Positions 23,246-34,306 of a DNA stretch of 64,000 nt are shown here, piece after piece. Numbering within the stretch: position 1 is the first letter of the stretch; each line of letters starts with the position of its first letter. This stretch comes from Auricularia sp. M13 (lineage: Eukaryota > Basidiomycota > Agaricomycetes > Auriculariales > Auriculariaceae). The stretch lies in NCBI GenBank assembly GCA_037042915.1, contig CM073199.1:2728001-2792000 (forward strand). Reading direction: 5' to 3'. The translations under genes and the position numbers were made by a program. Below the pieces are notes generated by a model, which saw nothing but the letters and a program-made list of their open reading frames with translations, made no database searches and was not told the origin of the DNA.

Positions 23246-26200
23246 ATGCCTCCACGGAAACGCGCGTCAGCTGTGGACAACCCTGTGCCACTTCGCCGCA
23301 GCAGCCGCAGATCGTAGGTGTTCCTTTTTTTTTGTTTCTGCCCTGTGCTGACGGCACTTCAGTGGTGCCGCTGTGTCCGAGCCTGAGTCTCAGTCCGTGC
23401 CCGAGCCTGAACCCGAGCCTGAACCCGAGCCCGTTGCTCAGCCCGAGTCCGGGTCTGAGTCTGATGGTGCCGTGCAGGGCAAGGGCAAGGGCAAGAGCAA
23501 GAGGAAGGGCAAGGGCAAGGGCAAGCCTGAACCCCGATCCGAGCCGCAAGAGTCTCGCTCCAAGGACAAAGTGTAAGTCCATGGCTTTTGGTGCTTTGCT
23601 TGCAGCTAACTATCCTTTAGTAAAACCTCCAAGCCAAAGCGGACTTCGGTACAGCGCCTCCAAGAGGACCTAGCTGCTACTCCGCCCGCCTCGCTGACTC
23701 CGTGAGTCTCTGCCTCTTGATTATCGTTTTATTTATTGACTTGACCCAGCATTGAGCGAGTGCTTGAGGCCGATGGTGCAACGGTTGCCCCGCCCGCTCC
23801 TGTGCCCACTCAAACGGCAACCAACCCAGAGGTCCAGCCCGAACTGCCCGACTTTGGGCTCGAGTTCACCCCCGCCAGACCGCCCAATGGGGAACGTGGT
23901 CGCCGACAGGAGCGCTCGGCCTCTCCGCAGTCACCGTCTCGCCGCCGCCGCAGTGCAAGCCCGTTTGTGCCGGGTCCGCGTGCATCTCGCCGCCGCTCGC
24001 ACTCGCGCTCCATATCCCATGACCGCCGCTCGCGTTCATCCAGTGCTGCACCTTCGGTGCGCATTGCTGTGCGTGAGCAGGAGCCAGCCCCTCCAACTGT
24101 GCAGTCCGCTCCACCTGCGTCCACACCCCAGGCTGGGCAGGCTGCTGACCCCGAGGCCCAGCCCGCTCCAAAGCCATCGACCAACAACCGCGTTCATCGC
24201 AAGAGGGGTTCTCGGGCTGTGTCGGGTGGGGATGGTTTGAACGGCTCTTCGCGCACAGCAGGTGGTACCACTCGGGGGAAGCATCGTCCTCCTGGTGTTC
24301 AGGCCAGCTTGCAGCCTTCTCCCCCACCTGTCATAGTTGACAACAGTCTTGGTGCGCTTTATATTTCTTCTTTCTTTGACTAGACTCTCATGGTTGCACA
24401 GTCATTGACGTTGATGTTTATTCAAGTGTTACTTCGGAGTCAGGTGACTTGGCCCAGATTCGCACAGTGTCATCACCGACTCTTGGTGACGTCTTGACTG
24501 CGCTGCAGCGTGTGGTCCCTGACAAAGGTATGTGCTGCTGCCTCGCTCTGTGATACATACTTACCCATGTTTAGCGAGCTCTGCCATTGTTCATGTTCGC
24601 CATAAGGAGCGGTGGATGGCCAAGGGGCCCATTGCTGACCTTCTTCGGTCACGTGAGCTGTTCACTGCGTGGGATACTGCTCCCAAGGACAATGCTGCAA
24701 CAACGTGCATTGTGCTGGTGCGTTGTGTTGCTTTTTTGTTTTGACACAAACTAATATAAGTATAGGCGCCAAGTGCTGCTGCTGCTGCTGTCTCCCTCCC
24801 TGCTGCCTCAACGGGCAAGCTGTCGCACAAGACTGATCAAGCTGCCTCTGTGCGCTCAGCACTGGGTGGCGACCGCTCCCTTTTTCTCCGTCCAGTCGGC
24901 GACATCAGGCAGGCATTTGTGCGTTACCAGTACATAACGAGCATGCAGAAGGTCTACGATCAGATGGTCGAGGACCGCGTTTGGCCCATCCCTGGCATCA
25001 AGCGTTGCGACATCCCTGGCGCATTTATCTCTATCTCGCAGTGGAGCAGTTATCTGCCGTTCAGAGACGTACGTCGTTTGTGACCCTTAGCCTTGACTGT
25101 GTTCTTAGTTCTCATAGGTGTACCCTGGCTCTGCACTGCACAACTACCTCACCCTGCCTGATAAGAAGCACAATGTTGTGTCGATCTTTGGTGTGTACCA
25201 GGAGCGGTTCCAGCTCAAGGACCTCGCCACTGCCATAGATCGTCTTCCTCCACCTCCTGCTGAGGAGGAACCCTCAACTCCGTCTTCGTCAAGTGACTCT
25301 CGTTCTCCCTCTCCGGCACCTGCTCGTCGCCACCGCTCGCGTTCACTCACTCGACGTGCTCGGGACACTCGCTCGCGTTCACCCACTCGACGTGCTCGCA
25401 ACACTCGCTCTCCTAGCCGCCCTCGCTCATACTCGCCCGGTCATCGTTATCAGTCTCCCACTCGCCGCCACACCTCTCGTTCACCCAGCCGCCGGCACCG
25501 TCGTTCGCGTTCTCCTGGCCACCCTCGTCGTTCGCGCTCGCGCTCTCCCAGTCGTCGGTTGAGTGCTCACCCACGCTCATCGGCTATGCCGTCCTCTCCA
25601 GCCCCATCCAGGGCATCTACTTCCCACTCCACCCATTCTCGTAAGCGAGATGGCAACCACTCCCAGGATCGTTCATCTAAGCGCACAAAGCGGTAGGTAG
25701 ACTGTTATATATCTTAGATCTAGAATAATTATTTCCACAGTGCCAGTGGTTTGGCAACTTGCATCGCTGCATGCGTTCGATTATTCGCCTTACTCCTGCT
25801 CGTCCACTGGCTTGTTCCTGGTGTTGCTGCCGCTGATCCTGAGGTGCCTTTCCCCAACATACGCTTTGCGGACTTCAGTTCGTTCATCATGCAGCATTTC
25901 CAACCTGACGTCTCTTTGGCTGTGGTGTTGTCCTTCCTGTTCTCTGGTCTTCGGAATCCCGAGGTGTTGTCGCTGCACTTTCGCCGCAAGGTGCGGCGCA
26001 GTCCTCGAGATGCCCAGAAGACCGAGTCGAACTGGGGGAAGTTTGTTGCTTCTAGAATGGTCTCTGCCTGGGACAAGCGCTCTCTGGATCAGCCTGGTTC
26101 GAAGCTTCTACGACGTGTCACATCGGACGCCCAGCGTGCTGACAAAACCCAGGCGATGCTCACAGCGCTTGAGTCTTTCGTCGAGTTGGCAGGATTTGGA

Positions 26201-28086
26201 CAGCTCGTGAACAATGGTGACTCGCTTCCCCACATTGACGAAAGTCAGCTCCAGCACCTCATGTTCCTTTCTACCACTCGCACAGAGTGTCGGACAAAGG
26301 GATGCGAGGGAGCTGCCCTCAAGCGGGGTAGCAAGGACGACGATGTTCCTGAGATTACTGTGATCCAGGGTACCCACATCCACCATGGTGCTTTTCTTCT
26401 CGCGGCACATTGCACCCTTTGCAACTCGTACTACTATCCGGACCATTCGACTCATAGTCCCGCTGGTACGAAAATGCGATACTATCAGCCAGCTGCGCCT
26501 TACCTCAAGATTGGTCGTTCGCTCTGGGTCGATCGTGCATTTGCTCGGACCATTCTCAATGGTCTCAAGTCGTTTGCGTCGACAGCATCGTTGACAGAGT
26601 TTTGGGCACAGTCGTTTTGGCCGCAGGGCAGCTTGACGCGTCGGCATGTCTGGCAGTGCTTTGTCCAGGCTTCAGTTCGCGAGGTCTCAGCCGCGATCAA
26701 CAAGCGGTTCTTGATACCTGACGCGCTTCCCATCGCCGATGTGGTCAAGCAGGCCAATCTTCACCTGAAGAATGGCGGCAGGACTGAGACTGGCATGATC
26801 GGCGGCGAAGTTCCGACTGCCTCTGCGCATTCCTGTTCGGAGTGTGTCCAACCATACCGCGCCCCAGCTGCTCTCGATCGCACTGTTGATGCTGCTGCAA
26901 CTCAGGGTGTCGATGAGGTCCAGGCAGTTGCGCCTGCCCTGGATGCAGATGCTGTTCGTGATGCCCCATCTGGCTCTGTGCAACTGGAGCTTGAGGGCCA
27001 GCGCACTGTGACTGCTCGTGTCATTGATGGTCTTGTGATGGGCCCACTGGTGTGTTTTCTTAATTCCTAACATATGGTTCAAACTGACAAGTTTTTGTAG
27101 CACTGCGCAATGGAGGGATGTGTACAACCCCTCGTTGATGCTTCTCGTGGTGTCTGGTGCCAGGAACATCTCGACGAGCGTGGCCATCTCTGCCATGTTA
27201 AGGGCTGCCACTCTGTTCTGGTGGAGGGTACGCGTGCGTGCAATGCTCATCGGGCTGAATGGAACAAGCATCTTTCGCGCTTTGGCCGACAATCTCTCCT
27301 TGGTGTTCGTCGTCTCATTCGTCGTTCTGAGAACGAGGCACTTCCTTGGAACCCTGCCCAGCGTACACGCCCAGCACCGCCTTCTCACGACATTGACGAC
27401 GAGGCTGAGCCACCAGCACGAGCCAACTACTTTACGCCTTCTCGCTTTTACTGCGTCGAACTCATGGTTGCTCCATGCGGTGTTCCTGTTGCCTGGGCAC
27501 TGTTCGATCGCTCTGAATCGCCGACAAAGATTATTGAGTTCATCGAGAAACACCACCCAACGCCAGAGTCCAAGTCGCAGTACTACATCATCGACAAGGC
27601 TTGCGCTGTTCTTCGTCGGCTTGTCTCTATGGGCAAATGGGACGAGTTCAAGAAGACCTCTCGCCTTGTCGTCGACGCTTACCACTACATCAACCACCGT
27701 GTTTCTGACTACCTTTGTCGGAAATGGTGCAATCCTGCACCAATGGATGGGAGTGCACCAAATCTTGTCATTCGGGAGCAGCGCGATGGTCGCACAGTGT
27801 ATCGCCGGGCGTTCAACTCTCAGGTATGTTGTGTGCTTCTCAGGTCTGACTTTTCTCATCCGCCTTTCAGGCCTGTGAGCAGCTGAATGCTTGGCTCTCT
27901 GGATTTCAGCCCATCCTCAATCGCATGAGCGTGGCCAACTTCGAATGGTATCTCCATGTTCTGCTCTTTTTGCATGCGCTCTCTACCAATGAGCGCATCA
28001 AGCGTCGTGCAGATGCAATGGATGTTGACGATGAGGATGGCGCTGACCTTGAAGATGGTGACCAGCCAGCTATGGATGAGATTTAG
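23246..28086 (+). CDS. SR-rich protein with CxC5/CxC6-like KDZ-associated cysteine clusters
   Basis: Eleven exons join in frame: 23246-23313, 23363-23572, 23621-23701, 23750-24351, 24402-24527, 24575-24717, 24766-25068, 25118-25692, 25741-27049, 27101-27823 and 27871-28086. All introns are 47-50 bp. The total, 4356 nt, codes for 1451 residues. It starts MPPRKRASAVDNP. A Pro-Glu repeat and a Gly-Lys repeat fill residues 25-90, and Arg-Ser blocks lie at about 183-215 and 575-700. From about 710, a hydrophobic segment precedes a CxC5-like region (RTECRTKGC ... HCTLCNSYYY, about 880-930), then a CxC6-like region (HCAMEGCVQP ... CQEHLDERGHLCHVKGC, from 1140). A conserved C-terminal block follows (VAPCGVPVAW, YYIIDKACA, DAYHYINH, CRKWCNPAP, EQLNAWLSGFQPILNRM). 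CxC5/CxC6 are the cysteine clusters named for association with KDZ transposases, so a transposase-type DNA role is inferred. The downstream LTR does not touch the gene. Confidence 0.85.
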
Positions 28087-28117
28087 GACTTATATGTAAT
28101 CCACTTTCGATGCCTCT

Positions 28118-28298
28118 GTGTATTTTAAACAATGTATGCATTGCAGCCAACAATGTACTCCTTTGCGGCACAGTATGGTTCGTGACCTTGTCCGCAAGTT
28201 TCACAAAAAATATCCTGATCAGCCTGGGTCGTATGAGATGTTCCTGTTACGGCTCATTCGCTTTTCGCTCTTATCGCCGTTGGGCTTCTCAGACCTCA
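28118..28298 (+). pseudogene. Protein fragment cut off by an LTR insertion
   Basis: The frame reads PLRHSMVRDLVRKFHKKYPD and continues with aliphatic helix-like sequence to a point where the LTR starting at 28299 cuts it. Nothing that continues it is found after the LTR. It may be the beginning of a second gene of the CxC5/CxC6 element, since it lies only about 30 bp behind that gene. Family unknown. Confidence 0.35.
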
Positions 28299-29345
28299 TG
28301 TCACGGCAGAGCACTTGTCACTCGCCCAGACTGACGCCCAAGAGAGGAGAGAGGGATGAGGAAGAACAGACAAGAGGTACAATTGACCAGACCAAACCTA
28401 GGGTATATGCATCTACACCCCACAACCTATATACCCATCCCCAATGACCGCTGATCCGGTCCAGGGTAATCCTGGAGCTGAGGGACGCATCCACCATCAT
28501 CTACCCTGCCGCCGACACCCTAGGAAATCCCCACGAAGACAAGGACCAAGTAGAGGGGCAACCCTGAGGGTGCGAGGATGGCGCCGAGGTGCAGAGAACA
28601 TGGGCCTAGGGTCTGAGGGTGTAACCGAGCTTGTACCAGGCAATAATACCCTACATATCATCCATCCGAGGAGTACCACATCAGCGGGAAGTCCAACAGA
28701 GGTGCCTCCGAGCTTCTGAGGTTGCACAGGGCGTAAACCCAATGCCATCCGAGGTCCGAAGAGGGTCCTAGAGCATATCCTGAGCTGGACAACACCCGTG
28801 TTTGGCGTGTATGACAAGGTGAGAGCTGCCGAACCATGGTCTGAGGGCAGGAAGCCTCCGCCGAGCTGAAATGGAGTATACACCAATGTCGTCTCACCCT
28901 ATAGACAGATGGAGAGCAGCGCGCAGATCATATCCCAAGCCCAAACAGCCCGAGACGTAAAACCCTGGTCAAGTCTCAGTCTGATGGTAAACAGTGCACC
29001 AACTGTATGCAGCAGCGACCGGACGCTCGGCCAAGCAGCGTAGAACCAGCGGGTAAACGGGCAAAGTCTGCGAGGACCGTGACGACCGTAACACCTCACT
29101 CATGCTGACGTCACTCAGACTGAGGGTCACTCCAACCGAGGCTCGCCGGCGCATGCACGGCCCTGGTCCGCGATCAGCAGTCCAGCCGGTCCCAGACCCC
29201 CCTATATACCTTGTGTTGTCTGCTCTTTGTACGCTAGATTCGAGCTGGTTTGCCCACTGCTGATACATCTCGTCCTTTTTATCCCCCAGCGCAGAGCATC
29301 TGTTCGGCGAGTATCATCGGTCACCGTAACAGTTCCTGTTGTACA
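28299..29345 (+). mobile_element. LTR of a Ty3/gypsy- or copia-type retroelement, copy 1
   Basis: The segment runs from TGTCACGG to TGTTGTACA (TG...CA ends), about 1047 bp, and is followed after two bases by a primer-binding-site-like word (tggcgctgaac, 29348-29358). A TATA word (cctatatacc) lies at 29201-29210. Its first about 800 bp recur in the same orientation at 53595. No gag or pol sequence follows, so it is an LTR with only a short leader. A 5-bp target duplication could not be confirmed because the other LTR is missing. Confidence 0.7.
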
Positions 29346-29871
29346 TTTGGCGCTGAACTCATCTCCGCACCACCTCTGACCATCTCCAATGCTCCCTACT
29401 CCTCTGCAACTTGTTGGACAACGCTGTTCTCTATTTCTGACACCTTAACACTCCTTCCAACTCAACATCCAATTTATCTACCCAATTCAACATCTAACTT
29501 ATCTTTCAGCTAAACATCCAATTTACGGTCATTACAAAGTCTTCAAGTCTCGTTCCCGATTTTTTCTGGTGATCGTTCTGACTTTTTCGCTATTAAGCAA
29601 AATCTGACTCAGGCAACGATTTCAATAAGTACGTTTTGCAGTCACCATTTCTGACAGTTCCCAGAACACGCATCTGTCACCTTTGGCATGCCCATCGTTC
29701 GACTATTTTCCCTTTGTGTAATTGTCAACTTCTAAACATGTTACCAAACCTGCAGGTTCCTAACCAGGTACTGCACCTGACCTGTGGCCAGATGGCTGTG
29801 CCTCACAAACTAACCCACTATGTCTGAGCCGCAGAAATTGATGACCCACGGTGAACACTAGCAGGGTTATC
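29346..29871. other. Retroelement leader, no gag
   Basis: This AT-richer, C/T-rich sequence follows the LTR and its primer-binding-like site. Short direct repetition (caacatccaatttat, caacatctaacttat) occurs near 29463-29520. No frame of note is present, and the stretch ends where the next DNA element begins. Confidence 0.4.
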
Positions 29872-30002
29872 CAGTGTCCCAAGTCTTGCAAGCTCAGAAG
29901 TCCGCACTGGAGCGCAAATGGATTCCACCGGAATTCCACTGGCCTTCCACCCAAGGGGTACCCTATATTTTTTTTGGTCAATTCGTTGGGACCCCTAGAA
30001 AA

Positions 30003-30272
30003 CCGTGCGCAGGGTCCGTGCGCATCCGTGCGCAAGAATATCCGTGCGCAGAACTTCCGTGCGCAGGGTTAGAACTTTCGTGCGCATGAGTTTAACTTTC
30101 GTGCGCAGGGTCCAAATGTCCGTGCGCACTTTTCAAAATCCGTGCGCAGGGTCCTGGTCATCCGTGCGCATGAAATGTGCTTTCGTGCGCAATTTTCACA
30201 ATCCGTGCGCAGGCTCCTGATATCCGTGCGCAGTTTTCACAATCCGTGCGCAAAGTACAAAATCCGTGCGCA
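30003..30272 (+). repeat. Left phased array of YCGTGCGCA sites
   Basis: Fifteen direct copies of the 9-bp word (ccgtgcgca or tcgtgcgca). From 30057 on, starts are at 30057, 30078, 30099, 30120, 30140, 30162, 30183, 30203, 30224, 30244 and 30264, a 20-22 bp period. The filler between copies varies, which argues against simple tandem duplication and for selection on the site and its spacing (inference). Confidence 0.9.
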
Positions 30273-30940
30273 GTGTGAAAAACATCAAAAATCTTTTGAA
30301 GATGTATATCATAGATGTATTTATGGCACTGTGTGCATTAATAGAGGTGCACATCTCTAGTGTCAACTATTTTAGATAAACTACTGTGCTACATGATTTG
30401 TTCGAAATTTCACTTCCACGTTAGTACAGGATCAGAAATATTCAGCCAGCATGTCGGTTTGTGTTCTAAGCTGATTTCCTGAAGAGGCTCTAAGTAGGTA
30501 CTCATAACTCAAAAGATTTTACCCTCATACAGTTATGTTATGTTAGGTTAGATTAAGCTTGCTAAGGTCAGAACTTATGTTATTTTGGTTCATGAATTCA
30601 GGAGTAATATCCTTTGCAGCCTGAGTAACCATGATTCACTCATCTACTAATAGATTCTAAGCCCTGATCCCAGTTTGGTCAAAAAATCTCAAATGAATTG
30701 TCTGGGTCAAGGAGAGACGAGACACGTGTTTTGGGCCGTGGAGTGGACCTGGAACAAGCCAAAGTTTGCTGTGTCTGCTCCACCACCTCTGTACCACAGA
30801 GGTGCTCACTTTCCGTCCCTTCAGATCTTCTTGTTGATTAGATGGGTTCCAACCTCATCCTCACCATGCCATCTCACAGAGGGACTTGCACGCCCACACC
30901 ATATTATACTCAAGTTGCCAGGATGTATTTTCTGTAGTTT

Positions 30941-31001
30941 GGACTAGTGGTTAAAATGTACATGTTCTTAATGGGATTCGAAACACCCTCAGTTCAAATC
31001 C
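30941..31001 (+). repeat. Weak tRNA-like A/B box pair
   Basis: An A-box-like word (ggactagtggtt, 30941-30952) and a B-box-like word (agttcaaatcc, 30991-31001) lie at tRNA-like distance inside the DNA element. No cloverleaf can be drawn and there is no T-run close by. Possibly an old SINE or tRNA fragment. Confidence 0.25.
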
Positions 31002-31200
31002 AGTCATAGACATCCATTTTGTGGCACTCTACCTGTGTTTACTACATTCTGTAGTGTATTAACAAACTGTACTTGAGCAGTCAATTGCAACAAGACTTAT
31101 GGAAATTGTTGGTGTTTGTTAATGAACTTCAATGAGTTCAATCAAGTCGCCTAAATGTGCCAAAGTGAAAAAAATAATGCAGTTGTGCTTTATACAGAAT

Positions 31201-31438
31201 CCGTGCGCAACACACAAAATCCGTGCGCAGTGTAAGCATGTCCGTGCGCATGTCTACCATGTCCGTGCGCATGTTTCTAACATCCGTGCGCAGGGTCCAA
31301 AATGTCGTGCGCACAAAATCACAATCCGTGCGCAGTCCTCCTTCATCCGTGCGCACAGATTTACAATCCGTGCGCATGATTTCAACTTTCGTGCGCAGTG
31401 TGAAAATCCGTGCGCAGTCCGTGCGCATCCGTGCGCAA
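31201..31438 (+). repeat. Right phased array of YCGTGCGCA sites
   Basis: Thirteen copies in the same orientation as the left array. Starts are at 31201, 31221, 31242, 31263, 31284, 31305, 31326, 31347, 31368 and 31389, then closer at 31408, 31419 and 31429. The 21-bp step is almost exact. Two copies in the opposite orientation lie nearer the right end, at 31613-31621 and 31634-31642. Confidence 0.9.
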
Positions 31439-31739
31439 CGTGCGCAACATGCGCGCGGAACTTGAAACCAGTAATTTGACAATATCTTGGCCAGTTTTTA
31501 AGGTTTGATAGGTTTGTGCACACAGACATGTGCGGGTAGGTGTAAGCTACTGGAATGTCCTTCAACAATCATTCTAGGATGTCTGAACAGTCTTCTAGGG
31601 CAGGATTACTGCTGCGCACGGACCTCGCGCACGTGCGCACGGTTTTCTCGTGACCCAATTCGTTGTTTTGAGTCATTTTCCAGCACTTTTGTTTTTTCCA
31701 CCCGGAATCCACCTGGAACTGGGGGGCACTGTCACTTAC

Positions 31740-33560
31740 AGCGCTGGGCGCATCAACCGTCGTGGGCGGCCGCATCCACTCGGCGCCGCGCGGTGGGAAC
31801 GCAGCAAGGGCGGGCCTCAAGTGCCTCACGAGACGACGACGGCGGCGGCCAGCGCGAGGAGGACGACGCTGCCGGCTGGACGTCAGTGCGGGGTGGGCGG
31901 GGTGCCTTGGGCTTGCGAAGCGACTTGGAATCGACAGCGCAGGGCACTTGCCGCGCGGTTGAGACGTGGTCTTGCAGATGGGGCACGAATACTGCTTCGG
32001 CTCGACGTTGCGCCAAACTGCAGCTCCGTGATACGCGTCCGGAATGGAAAGCTCGAGCAACGCCTCGTGTAGCTGGCGTTGATGTCCGGCCGATAGGCTC
32101 ACGACTTCATTGACACCATCGTGGCGCTGGATCTCGTATGTGATGTTGTCGGTGTAGGCGTTGTACTCTATATTACCTCGTTGCCCCTGGCGTTGCGCGG
32201 AATGATCGAGAGTCATCGGACGTTGAGGTATCTGTGCAACATCTGGCACGCGCGTCGCCCCTGGTTGGGGTGTTCCTGCTCGAGTGCCTTGAAGATCGCG
32301 CGGACCTTGCCAGCATTTCTGAAACGCGCGCACACACAGTCAGCGAGGTCGCTGCATGCCATGGTCGCATTTTCCCACGTGCCCACGAAGGTCGAGTCAC
32401 CGTGTACGCGAGCAAAAGGCCAAGTTCGACTGCAGGCGAGCCTGGCGTGGCACGTCCAGGTGAAAGCAGCGCCAAGCTGCCGGGTCTGGTGTTGGGAATG
32501 GTATTCTGCAGGTCGCAGTTCGGAGGGACCTCGTCGAAGTCCGCGATGTCCGTGTCCCAGTCTCCGCTGTGCACGCGCAACCCGAAGCTCGGCGACTGAT
32601 TCATGTTCCACTCCGAGAGAATGCCCGGTTCGACACCCTCCAACATCTCGCCCGCGGTCATGCCATCGATAAGTTCAGTCGTGAGTGAAGCAGGGCGTAT
32701 AGGCACTCGAGCCTTCTCGAAGACTGGGTCAATCTGCCCGGCGGCCGCGCGCTCCTCCTCGGTGGCGACGCAGTCGTCGACGGCATCTTCGTTGGTGAGG
32801 TCGTCTTCGTCGTCTGTGCGTCCGGTGCAGGAGGAGCGCCTGCAGGATCGTCCGCGTACATACCTTCATCGAAATCCGAGAGGCCGTCAGCGCCGGTCGA
32901 GCCCGAATCGCTGATCCAGCTAGAGTTGCTTGGCATCCTGGTCGGGCGCCCGTCGGCTCTGGAGGGACACGGCGCCGATATCCTATTCGGCCTGGACTCT
33001 CCCGCGATGGAGTAAGCAACAGACGTGGCTGCCTCGGTAGCGTGGCGAAGTTCGCGTTAGCGCTGCGTGATGGAAGCAGAGACGGGCGAGCGCGGCGGGG
33101 AACGTCTGGCGGGTCGAGCATCTGTGACATTGCAGAAGCGTCAGCATTCCGCGAGTCCGCCAAATGTACTGCGCGGACTTGCCTCCATTGGCCGACTGTG
33201 GACGCGAGATATACGTGGCTGCCTCGGTAGCGTGGCGAAGTTCGCGTTAGCGCTGCGTGATGGAAGCAGAGACGGGCGAGCGCGGCGGGGAACGTCTGGC
33301 GGGTCGAGCATCTGTGACATTGCAGAAGCGTCAGCATTCCGCGAGTCCGCCAAATGTATTGCGCGGACTTGCCTCCATTGGCCGACTGTGGACGCGAGAT
33401 ATCCATCGCAAAGTCCGGGGCGAAGCTGTCGGTGTCATCCGCCGGGAATGACTGGGTGTACGGCTTCCAGTCCTCCCCCTCGTCCGCGGGCGAGATCTTC
33501 CTGAGGCTCGTGCCAGTCCGGCTGCACCGGGGGAGCGGCACCATGAATGGCTTGAGTTGG
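31740..33560 (-). pseudogene. Decayed hypothetical gene with a CxxC site
   Basis: Minus-strand coding-like pieces follow one another in changing frames. From right to left: GEDWKPYTQSFPADDTDSFA (about 33480), an acidic DDEDDL segment (about 32810), ELIDGMTAGEMLEGVEPG and WNMNQSPSFGLRVHSGDWD (32680-32540), FVGTWENATMACSDLADC (about 32370), then YTDNITYEIQRHDGVNEVV and EPKQYSCPICKTT (32140-31960). A frame break with a stop lies near 32215, and another near 32400. The 190-bp duplication at 33023-33402 interrupts the 5' part. A gtaagt at 31736-31731 would start an intron, inside which the DNA element now lies. No family recognised. Confidence 0.45.
33023..33402. repeat. 190-bp tandem duplication
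   Basis: Bases 33023-33212 are repeated at 33213-33402, and I see one difference (tactgcgcgg against tattgcgcgg). The unit is not a multiple of three, so it shifts the frame of the surrounding minus-strand gene remnant. Near-identity means a recent event. Confidence 0.95.
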
Positions 33561-34306
33561 AGGGGACGTGCTTGCGCGGTCAACCGTTGTGCCGAGCGGC
33601 GGAGGAGCACGCGCTCCTGCGGCGGACTGCGCCGCCTGCGACGCGTTCGCGTTGCTGGTTACGGGCCGCTTCGTCTGAGGCTTCGCCTGCTGTCTGCGGG
33701 AGGTTGCGGCGCTGGTTTGCAGCTTGTTGCCGTCAGTAGAAGTCCAAACGCGCTGTGGCTCGAGCGCACCGAAGGTCAGGTGTCAGCCGCCTGCAGGCGG
33801 CGGGAGTCGCTGTCGACTACAGCTCTAGCCGGGATGTGCTCTGGCACGTACGGATTGCAGTGAGCACGCCCGCTGCCCGCCGCTGGCAGGGCAAGTCCTC
33901 GCCTGCCGTTGACAACGGAGGGTCGCCCGCCGTGGTAGCGACGAAGGCGTCCGGTGAGCCGCTGCCAGCCTGCGGCTCGCTCGTGGCGCGTTGAGCATTG
34001 CCAGACCGCGGGTCTGCTGGAGTCGTGAAGTCGAGTCGACCTAGGGTTTGTACAGAGTCGGTCGCTCGGTTCCTACGCTCCCTCCGTGTGAAACGTTCTG
34101 TTCTGGGGGTCGGGCTCGAGCTCCCCCAGCTTCCGGACTGTGCCTCGCTGCTTGGGCAGCCCGTGAACTCGCTTGCCAATTGCTCTGCAGCCTAGGCATC
34201 GATTGCGACCTGCGCCAGTAAGTGGAAGCCGGAGCCCGCGAAGATGTCTGCGCGTACAGGTGTGCGTGAAGTTCGCGTCGCTGGTCGCCGTCGTTATTGT
34301 CACAGC
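33561..34306. other. Possible exons of the minus-strand remnant, not resolved
   Basis: The minus-strand frame 34179-33817 is Ser/Thr/Arg rich (ATDSVQTLGRLDFTTPADP) and could belong to the same decayed gene. No domain, start or junction can be fixed. The plus strand shows nothing I can support. Confidence 0.25.

Larger units (their letters stand above)
29872..31731. mobile_element. Non-autonomous DNA element with CAGTG termini and phased binding arrays, ~1.86 kb
   Basis: The left end starts cagtgtccc and the right end, read inward on the minus strand, starts cagtgcccccc. Both ends then carry TGGATTCC/TTCCACC words and an inner matching block: caattcgttggga...agaaaaccgtgcgca on the left (about 29975-30012) against its reverse complement at about 31633-31668. 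Inside are two arrays of YCGTGCGCA and AT-rich filler without a gene. The structure fits a transposase-dependent, gene-less DNA transposon (hAT-like ends are possible). Flanking 8-bp target duplications do not match, so the exact ends need care. The right end lies next to a 5' splice-site-like gtaagt of the minus-strand gene remnant that follows. Confidence 0.6.

Noticed and set aside
21364-23673. Open frames of 435-769 codons on the plus strand and 488-612 codons on the minus strand
   Set aside because: They overlap each other on both strands, are pure Pro/Arg/Ala/Gly low-complexity, and follow from the near absence of A and T in a repeat tract.
30003-31438. Regular short repeats with similar spacing, CRISPR-like at first sight
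   Set aside because: The repeat is only 9 bp with 11-13 bp filler in a eukaryotic DNA element; no CRISPR has such dimensions and no cas-like gene is near.
33561-33994. Plus-strand frames opposite the minus-strand remnant
   Set aside because: Ala/Arg-rich shadows of GC-rich DNA without domain or start context.
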